7,946 nucleotides of DNA from Maribacter sp. (lineage in GTDB: Bacteria > Bacteroidota > Bacteroidia > Flavobacteriales > Flavobacteriaceae): assembly GCA_030730545.1 (NCBI GenBank), contig JANQUX010000142.1, forward strand, positions 1-7,946, written 5' to 3'. Positions 1 to 5,147 of this stretch are shown in pieces. A model generated the notes under the pieces. That model saw only the letters and a program-made list of their open reading frames with translations, was not told where the DNA came from and made no database searches. Positions within the stretch are counted from its first letter, which is position 1; each line of letters opens with the position of its first letter. Both the position numbers and the translations under genes were made by a program.

Positions 1-1
1 T

Positions 2-991
2 AACATGGGCTACAATCAATATGCACCCATGCAAGGGTATTATGGACTAAGAGAAGCTATATCTCAAAAAATAGAATCGTTACATAACCGCTTGTATAAT
101 CCTGAAAGCGAAATAACAGTAACAGTTGGTGCCACACAAGCTATTTTTACAGCCATTACAGCCTTTGTTAGTAAAGGTGACGAGGTAATTGTCATAAAAC
201 CTGCGTACGACTGTTATGAGCCCGCAATCATATTAAATGGTGGAATACCAGTTTTTGTTCAATTAGATGCTCCAGATTATAAAATTGATTGGGATATTTT
301 TCGCAGCAAGATTAGTGATAAAACCAAAATGGTCATCATCAATACGCCTCATAACCCCAGCGGAACTATGCTGACCAAATGGGATATGGAACAGCTAGAG
401 GTAATACTAAAACCCACTAATATAATTCTACTCAGCGATGAGGTATATGAGCATATCATTTTTGACGGACAAGTACATGAAAGTGCTTCGCGCTTTCCAG
501 ATTTAGCCAATAGAAGTTTTATTTGCGCATCTTTCGGAAAAACATTTCATGTAACCGGTTGGAAAATGGGGTATTGTGCCGCACCAGCTGAATTAATGGC
601 TGAGTTTAGAAAAGTGCATCAGTTTGCGGTTTTCTGTGTAGATCATCCGGTGCAACGTGCTTTGGCTATATATTTGAAGAATCCTTCCCACTATTTAGAT
701 TTGAACAATTTTTACCAACAAAAACGAGATTTCTTCCTAGATGGAATAAAATCGTCCAAATTTAAGTTTAAACCATCCAAAGGCACATATTTTCAACTAT
801 TAGATTATACCCATATTTCAAATGAAGAAGATGAAGCTATCGGAAAACGATTAATCACCGAAAACGGAATAGCATCTATACCAATTTCATCTTTCAATGT
901 CGAAAATAGAAATGATCATATGTTAAGATTCTGCTTTGCCAAAAAACAGGAAACTTTAGAAAAAGCGGTTGAAATTCTATGTAAGCTCTAG
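2..991 (+). CDS. Methionine-type PLP-dependent aminotransferase (class I/II), 5'-partial
   Basis: Cytoplasmic fold-type I aminotransferase, most like the E. coli YbdL methionine aminotransferase group, which moves the amino group of methionine or other bulky residues to a 2-oxoacid. Numbering from the first Met in the window (nt 5): NTPHNPSG at 113-120 holds the PLP-contacting Asn117; LSDEVYEH at 143-150 holds Asp145 and Tyr148; SFGKTFHVTGWKMGY at 176-190 holds the Schiff-base Lys179; Arg308 in LRFCFAK is the expected substrate-carboxylate arginine. The SFGKT[FY]HVTGWK block is what points to the YbdL/KAT-like subgroup. The frame is open to the left edge, and the region GYNQYAPMQG normally lies about 50 residues into these enzymes, so the Met at nt 5 is internal and the true start is outside the window. 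It converges on the serine hydrolase gene with a 10-nt gap and no hairpin between them. The family is clear; the substrate is inferred. Confidence 0.9.
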   Translation, partial: NMGYNQYAPMQGYYGLREAISQKIESLHNRLYNPESEITVTVGATQAIFTAITAFVSKGDEVIVIKPAYDCYEPAIILNGGIPVFVQLDAPDYKIDWDIFRSKISDKTKMVIINTPHNPSGTMLTKWDMEQLEVILKPTNIILLSDEVYEHIIFDGQVHESASRFPDLANRSFICASFGKTFHVTGWKMGYCAAPAELMAEFRKVHQFAVFCVDHPVQRALAIYLKNPSHYLDLNNFYQQKRDFFLDGIKSSKFKFKPSKGTYFQLLDYTHISNEEDEAIGKRLITENGIASIPISSFNVENRNDHMLRFCFAKKQETLEKAVEILCKL

Positions 992-1001
992 CATCTACAT
1001 C

Positions 1002-2150
1002 TTAAAAAGCGGCATTTACTTTAGACATAAATTCACCAATTTTACTTGGTTCTAACCAACGGGTTATCACAACCACATCATTCTCTTTATCTATAACAAT
1101 AAAGTTACCACCAAAACCGGCTGCATAATAGATGTTTTCAGATAATCCTTCCCAATGTCTAGCACCCTTTTTATTCAACCACCACATATAGCCGTAATTC
1201 GCATTTGGAGTTGAAGGTGTTGTTGCTTTTTTAATCCAATTCTCTGAAATTAATTGGTCATTCTTCCATTTACCATTATTCAAGAATAACATACCAAAGC
1301 GAGCCATATCTTCAGTGCTAATAAACAAGCCTGCCCCTGAGTGTCCGCCGCCAGTAACCGACTTCATTTGAAGTCCGTCAATTTCTGTCCAAGCTTCATC
1401 ATAACCAAACCAACGCCAAGAAGAAGATGCGTCGATTTTATCCATAATTCTTTCTTTTAAGACCAGAGGCATTGGTTTACGCCATACATGGGTAAGAGAA
1501 TATGCAAGCACATTTACACGAACATCATTATATTCCATAACGGTACCAGGTTCTTTGGGTATTGCCATCTTCCAATCATCGATACCACCTTCATTAGGTG
1601 GTCTATCTGCCCAATCTTTACCGCCCCAAAGTTCGCCAGACCAAGCGGAGTTTTGTTGTAGTAAATGTTCCCAAGTAATTTTGGAATTATGTGCACCATC
1701 AAAAGTCCCGTCCCAGATGTAGTCACCTACCAAATTCTTTGTATCGGTAATTAGCTTTTCATCTACGGCAAGACCAGCCATGGTGCTCAAAAAACTCTTG
1801 GTAACACTAAAAGTCATATCAACCCTTTTGGTATCTCCCCATTGAGCAACTACATATCCATTTTTAAGAATCATGCCTGCCGGACCTCCACGTTTCTTGG
1901 TTGGGCCTAATATTTTATGAAACGGTTCTTTTTCAAAACCTTTTACGATAGCAATACGCAAATCTCTAGAGCCTGAATACTCATTTGCTTCAGCAAAATC
2001 TACCGCTTCATTTAGCTTGGCATCTTTAATTTTAAAATCTTTCGGTGATTTTATTTCCCAATCTGCATTTCGTTCTGGAAAGTAATAATCTTGCCCCTGT
2101 AGATTTAAAAAACCAAGGAGGGCTACGAACGTGATAAAGTGTGATTTCAT
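1002..2150 (-). CDS. Secreted beta-lactamase-fold serine hydrolase (PF00144-type)
   Basis: A 382-residue protein of the beta-lactamase/PBP-like serine hydrolase superfamily, which includes class C beta-lactamases, EstB-type esterases, DD-peptidases and NylB 6-aminohexanoate-dimer hydrolase. Residues 1-20 look like a signal peptide (short charged N-end, hydrophobic FITFVALLGFLNL, then QGQ), so the enzyme probably acts in the periplasm or outside. SVTK at 115-118 supplies nucleophile Ser115 and general-base Lys118. YND at 207-209 supplies the Tyr of the second motif. AAGFGGNF at 343-350 is the C-terminal strand that replaces the KTG box and is typical of the esterase/NylB-like members. Length and motif spacing fit a complete enzyme. 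It starts 16 nt after the acetyltransferase stop and is probably cotranscribed with it. The substrate cannot be told from sequence; a true beta-lactamase role is less likely than an esterase, amidase or peptidase role. Confidence 0.88.
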   Translation of the reverse strand: MKSHFITFVALLGFLNLQGQDYYFPERNADWEIKSPKDFKIKDAKLNEAVDFAEANEYSGSRDLRIAIVKGFEKEPFHKILGPTKKRGGPAGMILKNGYVVAQWGDTKRVDMTFSVTKSFLSTMAGLAVDEKLITDTKNLVGDYIWDGTFDGAHNSKITWEHLLQQNSAWSGELWGGKDWADRPPNEGGIDDWKMAIPKEPGTVMEYNDVRVNVLAYSLTHVWRKPMPLVLKERIMDKIDASSSWRWFGYDEAWTEIDGLQMKSVTGGGHSGAGLFISTEDMARFGMLFLNNGKWKNDQLISENWIKKATTPSTPNANYGYMWWLNKKGARHWEGLSENIYYAAGFGGNFIVIDKENDVVVITRWLEPSKIGEFMSKVNAAF

Positions 2151-2166
2151 GAAAGTTAGTTTAAAA

Positions 2167-2691
2167 CTACAAGTTACTTAAATCGAAACGCATTAACCAA
2201 TCTGTTTGTTCATCTGAACCTATAAAATAAGGATGCGTATCGAATTTTTGGAATCCGTGGCGCTCATAGAATTTTACTGCTCGTTTATTCTCTTGCCAAA
2301 CACCTAACCATAACATTTTCTTGTTACGTTCTTGAGCAATAGCTTTAATGTAATGTAGAAATTGTTTCCCTAAACCTAAACCTTGATATTTAGATACAAC
2401 ATAAATACGTTCTAACTCAACACTATCATCTTGCTTAAGTTCAGACTGTGCATCATTCACATTTAGCTTAAAGTAACCTACAACTTCTTTATCCTTATAC
2501 ACAAAATAGAAATCACTATTGGGGTTAAGTAATTCTTCTTTCACCTTTTCTAGGGCAAAAGCCTTTTCAATGTACTTCTTAAAATCTTCGGGATCATTGT
2601 CTTTTTCAAAAGCAATTACAAAAGTGTGCTCAGAAATTTGTCTTAATTGATGCAGTTCTTCAAGAGAACATAATCTATATGTAAGTTCCAT
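2167..2691 (-). CDS. GNAT N-acetyltransferase, PaiA-like (polyamine acetyltransferase candidate)
   Basis: A 174-residue single-domain GNAT enzyme that would transfer acetyl from acetyl-CoA to an amine in the cytoplasm. The acetyl-CoA pyrophosphate-binding motif A is visible as LERIYV at 93-98 followed by QGLGLGK at 103-109 (the Q/R-x-x-G-x-G/A loop). Motif B is LWLGVWQENKRAVKFYERHGF at 127-147, with Asn135 and Tyr142 in their usual places. Several stretches, including DAQSE near 80, the ERIY strand, WLGVW.EN.RA..FY and a late DEQTD, resemble from memory Bacillus subtilis PaiA, a spermidine/spermine N-acetyltransferase; no alignment was run. The full length fits the family. The start codon lies only 11 nt beyond the T-run of a strong terminator, so either expression depends on read-through or the promoter lies within or before the hairpin. 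The serine hydrolase gene follows after 16 nt. The GNAT call is firm; the polyamine substrate is an inference. Confidence 0.88.
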   Translation of the reverse strand: MELTYRLCSLEELHQLRQISEHTFVIAFEKDNDPEDFKKYIEKAFALEKVKEELLNPNSDFYFVYKDKEVVGYFKLNVNDAQSELKQDDSVELERIYVVSKYQGLGLGKQFLHYIKAIAQERNKKMLWLGVWQENKRAVKFYERHGFQKFDTHPYFIGSDEQTDWLMRFDLSNL

Positions 2692-2702
2692 TTCACTAAA
2701 AT

Positions 2703-2730
2703 AAAAAAAGGAGCAAATTACTTTGCTCCT
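2703..2730 (-). terminator. Rho-independent terminator after the lipoprotein gene
   Basis: A 9-bp perfect stem (AGGAGCAAA pairing with TTTGCTCCT) with a 4-nt loop is followed on the - strand by seven T residues. The + strand lacks a comparable T-run, so the signal is directional. It lies about 106 nt beyond the lipoprotein stop codon and just before the acetyltransferase start, so it may also act as an attenuator for that gene. Confidence 0.85.
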
Positions 2731-2836
2731 AACCGGGGGAAATTTTATAAAATGGTTGATTTGGTAACTTTTCTGTTTCTACTAGTACATATTTACAACA
2801 TGCAATCGTTCGTGGGCATTTTTCAATTGCGAACTT
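2729..2836 (-). other. In-frame open stretch after the lipoprotein stop (35 codons, no start codon)
   Basis: Directly after the TAA of the lipoprotein gene the same frame stays open for 35 codons and ends with a TAG that overlaps the first bases of the terminator stem. The translation includes EKCPRTIACCKYVLVETEKL (with a CPRTIACC cysteine cluster) and ends NQPFYKISPG. It has no ATG, GTG or TTG start. Possible readings are the lost tail of a longer ancestral protein cut by a nonsense change, a read-through extension, a separate decayed gene, or chance. An open run of this length is not rare in one frame of AT-rich DNA, so it is recorded as an observation, not as a gene. Confidence 0.3.
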
Positions 2837-3202
2837 TTATTCTTTTTCGGCAAATAATTTACCTTCTGTTCTCATAAGAATCATTCCGTCATCAGTCTCC
2901 TTCATTTTTACAAAATCATCGGGAAAATCTGTACCTGGGTAGCTAACGATATACACATCGCCATTTACGCTCCAGCTAAAATCTGTCAGATACACAACCT
3001 GACCACCTTTATAGCCGTGAAACCGACCTAAATAAACATCATTGAAAATCCACTCTTCGTTATCAACGACCATTTTATTTGTATTGGTAGCGGTTTTGAC
3101 CGTATGACTCCATATACCAATAATAGGATCGTTATTTTCTTCAATTTTTGAACACGAGGTAACAAGTACCATCAAGATTAGGCAACTAAATACATACTTC
3201 AT
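2837..3202 (-). CDS. Small lipoprotein, lipocalin-like candidate
   Basis: A 121-residue predicted lipoprotein. Residues 1-17 (MKYVFSCLILMVLVTSC) form a type II signal peptide with the lipobox VTSC, so Cys17 would be lipidated and the protein anchored in the envelope. The mature N-end CSKIEENND carries a Lys and acidic residues just after the Cys, loosely like the surface-export signals described for Bacteroidota lipoproteins, so outer-surface exposure is possible. The rest is rich in short beta-strand-like stretches. IIGIWSHTV near 27-35 resembles the G-x-W opening of small lipocalin-like domains, and WIFNDVYLGRF and DFSWSVNGDVYIVSY look like later strands. I do not recognise a specific family and propose no ligand. 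It has a plausible promoter of its own at 3252-3279 and a terminator at 2703-2730, so it is probably monocistronic. The frame stays open beyond the TAA, so a truncated C-terminus is possible. Confidence 0.75.
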   Translation of the reverse strand: MKYVFSCLILMVLVTSCSKIEENNDPIIGIWSHTVKTATNTNKMVVDNEEWIFNDVYLGRFHGYKGGQVVYLTDFSWSVNGDVYIVSYPGTDFPDDFVKMKETDDGMILMRTEGKLFAEKE

Positions 3203-3251
3203 TTTAGGTTAAGTTTTTCAAAGCGATTTGGGATACACTTTAATTACACCT

Positions 3252-3279
3252 CAAATATATGTAGTCTTTTTCTTACAAA
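3252..3279 (-). promoter_or_regulatory. Bacteroidota-type promoter candidate for the lipoprotein gene
   Basis: Read on the - strand, TATATTTG (3259 to 3252) matches the Bacteroidota -7 consensus TAnnTTTG exactly. TTTG (3279 to 3276) stands 16 nt upstream as a -33 element, slightly tighter than the usual spacing. The implied leader before the ATG at 3202 is about 40-45 nt. No transcript data are available to confirm it. Confidence 0.5.
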
Positions 3280-3374
3280 AAAGAATTTGTGGTAAAACTT
3301 ATTAAAATTATGGTGAACATAGACAAGTTAGTTCATTAACTAAATTTGCTAAAATCCAAATTACAAAAAGAAGC

Positions 3375-3408
3375 AAAAAAAAAGAGCGACTTATTAAGTC
3401 GCTCTTTT
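3375..3408 (-). terminator. Strong rho-independent terminator after the 35-codon gene
   Basis: A 13-bp perfect stem (AAAAGAGCGACTT pairing with AAGTCGCTCTTTT, loop ATT) is followed on the - strand by nine T residues in total, part of which enter the stem. On the + strand only four T residues follow, so it works mainly leftward. No long gene stops just upstream of it. The nearest reading frame is the 35-codon ORF ending at 3428, 19 nt before the stem, which supports that ORF being transcribed. Confidence 0.88.
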
Positions 3409-3427
3409 GTAATCTCTTAAAAGTAAT

Positions 3428-3535
3428 TTACAACATAAATAACTTTTTAGTAAGTCTTAAAAATCCGCTAAAGAAATCATTTCTATAAACTTGAATTTTG
3501 TTTTCGCTAGCAGTGTGGTTAATTTGTGAATTCAT
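3428..3535 (-). CDS. Hypothetical 35-residue small protein
   Basis: A short reading frame from an ATG at 3535 to a TAA at 3428. An in-frame TAA at 3557-3559 with no other ATG between them fixes the start. The product begins MNSQINHTASENKI and continues VYRNDFFSGFLRLTKKLF before ending ML. It thus has a polar N-terminal part and a basic, aromatic, possibly amphipathic helical C-terminal half that could touch a membrane or a partner protein; it has no signal peptide or full membrane span. The main support is context: a strong directional terminator begins 19 nt after its stop, and no other gene explains that terminator unless the scoAB transcript runs on to it. An imperfect -7-like TATCTTTC (3584 to 3577) lies upstream, without a clear -33 element. 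I do not recognise the family and propose no function. It could instead be untranslated RNA. Confidence 0.45.
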   Translation of the reverse strand: MNSQINHTASENKIQVYRNDFFSGFLRLTKKLFML

Positions 3536-3685
3536 GACGGTTAAGTAATTAATAGGTTATGGGGTTAATTGAGACTGAAAGATACATCTGTTCTACTCAT
3601 TTTCGATAATAATTGTTGTGTACAGATTATAACATGTTGTGAAAAAAATAAAAAGCACAATTTATCGGTGATTGACCCACACAAA
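3536..3685. other. AT-rich intergenic region between scoB and the 35-codon gene
   Basis: Only very short ORFs (about 11-12 codons) are found here. The heptamer TGTTGTG occurs twice in direct orientation 21 bp apart (3614-3620 and 3635-3641), interleaved with the small palindromes TGTACA (3619-3624) and AACATGTT (3631-3638). This could be an operator or promoter zone for the 35-codon gene, but nothing identifies a regulator. Together with 3203-3427 (promoter and terminator listed separately) it makes up the longest stretch without a sizeable gene. Confidence 0.4.
3642..3684 (-). terminator. Weak candidate terminator after scoB
   Basis: Just after the scoB stop the - strand can form only a short imperfect hairpin (core GGT/ACC around CAATC, extended by weak pairs), followed after several bases by TTTTTATTTTTTT. 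This is far weaker than the other three terminators in the window. If it fails, the scoAB transcript would run to the strong hairpin at 3375-3408. Confidence 0.22.
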
Positions 3686-4339
3686 TTATATACTCATCTC
3701 TAACACTTCGCCCTTGACAATCAAATTACCTTCAGTTGCTGCTTTAATTTCTTCTACCGATACGCCAGGAGCCCTTTCAAGTAACAAAAAACCATCTTTA
3801 GTAACTTCGAGTACGGCCAAATTGGTGACGATCTTTTTAACACAACCCACGCCAGTTAAAGGAAGACTACATTTTTTTAACAACTTAGATTCCCCTTCTC
3901 TATTGGTATGCATCATAGCGACTATGATATTTTCGGCAGATGCCACAAGATCCATAGCACCACCCATACCTTTAACCATTTTACCCGGAATCTTCCAGTT
4001 TGCTATATCGCCGTTCTCAGCAACCTCCATAGCGCCAAGTATAGTAAGGTCTACATGTTTACCTCTAATCATAGCAAAACTAGTGGCAGAATCAAAATAA
4101 GACGCCCCTGGCAATGCTGTAATGGTTTGCTTACCTGCATTTATTAAATCTGCATCTTCTTCGCCATCAATAGGAAAAGGTCCCATACCTAGAATTCCGT
4201 TTTCACTTTGAAATTCTACGCTAATATCATCACGAACATAATTTGCTACCAAGGTCGGTATACCAATACCAAGGTTTACATAATAGCCGTCTTCCACTTC
4301 TTGTGCAATTCTTTTTGCAATTCCGTTCTTGTCTAACAT
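3686..4339 (-). CDS. scoB: 3-oxoacid CoA-transferase, subunit B
   Basis: Beta subunit of a family I CoA-transferase, which swaps CoA between succinyl-CoA (or another acyl-CoA) and a 3-oxoacid such as acetoacetate through a glutamyl-CoA thioester intermediate in the cytoplasm. At 217 residues it has the usual length. NLGIGIPTLVANYV at 22-35 is the typical opening strand-turn of the subunit. SENGILGMGP at 45-54 contains the catalytic Glu46. GKMVKGMGGAMDLV at 119-132 is another block conserved in ScoB/AtoA/PcaJ proteins. It starts 4 nt after the scoA stop with an A-rich leader formed by the scoA end, so the two are cotranscribed and probably translationally coupled. The subunit assignment is secure. 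Preference for succinyl-CoA/acetoacetate over butyrate-acetoacetate or 3-oxoadipate substrates is inferred, as no aromatic-degradation or butyrate genes lie nearby. Confidence 0.93.
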   Translation of the reverse strand: MLDKNGIAKRIAQEVEDGYYVNLGIGIPTLVANYVRDDISVEFQSENGILGMGPFPIDGEEDADLINAGKQTITALPGASYFDSATSFAMIRGKHVDLTILGAMEVAENGDIANWKIPGKMVKGMGGAMDLVASAENIIVAMMHTNREGESKLLKKCSLPLTGVGCVKKIVTNLAVLEVTKDGFLLLERAPGVSVEEIKAATEGNLIVKGEVLEMSI

Positions 4340-4343
4340 GTTT

Positions 4344-5042
4344 TTATTTTTGACGTACCGTTCTTTGTTCTATTCTTTTCTCGTAATCTTTTCCTTGAAA
4401 AATGCGTTGCACAAAAATTCCTGGAATATGTATTTGATTTGGATCTAGTTCTCCTTCAGGTACCAACTCTTCAACCTCAGCTACAGTAATGGTAGCGGCA
4501 CCACACATACACGGATTAAAATTTCGTGCAGTTCCTTTAAATATTAAATTACCCGCTGCATCACCTTTCCAAGCTTTTACAAAAGCAAAATCAGCCTTAA
4601 AAGCTTCTTCTAGTATGTACATTTTACCATTAAATTCTCGAACTTCTTTCCCTTCAGCTACTTCTGTACCATAACCTGCGGGAGTGAAAAAAGCAGGAAA
4701 TCCACCTTGCGCAGCCCTACATTTTTCGGCAAGAGTACCCTGTGGCGTTAATTCAACCTCTAACTCGCCACTAAGCATTTGTCGTTCGAATTCATCGTTC
4801 TCACCGACATAAGATGAGATCATTTTTTTAATTTGATGTTGCTGCAACAATAATCCCAAGCCAAAATCGTCGACTCCTGCATTATTAGAAATACAAGTGA
4901 TGTCGTTTACACCTAATCTTACCAATTCACTTATCGCATTTTCGGGAATACCACAAAGTCCGAATCCACCTAACATAAAGGTCATTCCGTCTTTTACTCC
5001 TGCTAATGCATCGGTTACGTTTGCTACTGTTTTACGTATCAT
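4344..5042 (-). CDS. scoA: 3-oxoacid CoA-transferase, subunit A
   Basis: Alpha subunit partner of the preceding entry; the active enzyme needs both chains. At 232 residues it is full length. [10 protein letters not shown] at 25-34 is the glycine-rich signature of family I alpha subunits (GGFG-x-x-G-x-P). ISNNAG near 51-56, the stretch [20 protein letters not shown] in mid-protein, and [15 protein letters not shown] at about 162-176 are also typical. In Bacteroidota such pairs serve ketone-body, leucine-degradation or acetoacetate use by making acetoacetyl-CoA that can be cleaved to acetyl-CoA; this role is inferred from the family. The start codon lies 51 nt beyond the T-run of the PBP1A terminator, so the pair should have its own promoter in that short AT-rich gap. 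I found only an imperfect TATTTTAG there, too weak to list as a promoter. Confidence 0.93.
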   Translation of the reverse strand: MIRKTVANVTDALAGVKDGMTFMLGGFGLCGIPENAISELVRLGVNDITCISNNAGVDDFGLGLLLQQHQIKKMISSYVGENDEFERQMLSGELEVELTPQGTLAEKCRAAQGGFPAFFTPAGYGTEVAEGKEVREFNGKMYILEEAFKADFAFVKAWKGDAAGNLIFKGTARNFNPCMCGAATITVAEVEELVPEGELDPNQIHIPGIFVQRIFQGKDYEKRIEQRTVRQK

Positions 5043-5093
5043 TTATTATTGAATTATCTAGTGTCTAAAATACCGATTTAAAATGGAATAAAT

Positions 5094-5126
5094 AAAAAAA
5101 GGTCTTGGTGTACACCAAGACCTTTT
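5094..5126 (-). terminator. Strong rho-independent terminator of the gldH-PBP1A transcript
   Basis: A perfect 30-nt palindrome (5097-5126; GGTCTTGGTG against CACCAAGACC with flanking A and T residues) forms a 13-bp stem with a GTAC loop and continues into seven T residues on the - strand. It lies 21 nt after the PBP1A stop codon. Four T residues on the other side could give weak activity in the + direction, but no + gene reads toward it. Confidence 0.92.
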
Positions 5127-5147
5127 CTAAAAATTATAGTCGATCAC

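Noticed and set aside
5..991. The aminotransferase starting at the ATG at nt 5
   Set aside because: The enzyme family has about 50 more residues before this point and the frame is open to the left edge, so this Met is internal.
1002..2150. A beta-lactamase resistance gene
   Set aside because: The fold and SxxK motif are shared by esterases, amidases and DD-peptidases; the motif details and core-genome setting give no support for antibiotic resistance.
3203..3685. A tRNA, riboswitch or CRISPR array in the longest stretch without a sizeable gene
   Set aside because: No cloverleaf, no regularly spaced repeats and no recognisable aptamer core were found; only a terminator, promoter-like elements and a short ORF are visible.
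3672..4100. A 142-codon open frame on the + strand
   Set aside because: It lies opposite scoB, whose catalytic SENG motif and family length are clear. The + product is low-complexity and has no recognisable domain, so it is an antisense shadow.
5097..5126. The perfect 30-nt palindrome as a recombination or regulator-binding site
   Set aside because: The adjoining T-run and position 21 nt after a stop codon explain it fully as a transcription terminator.
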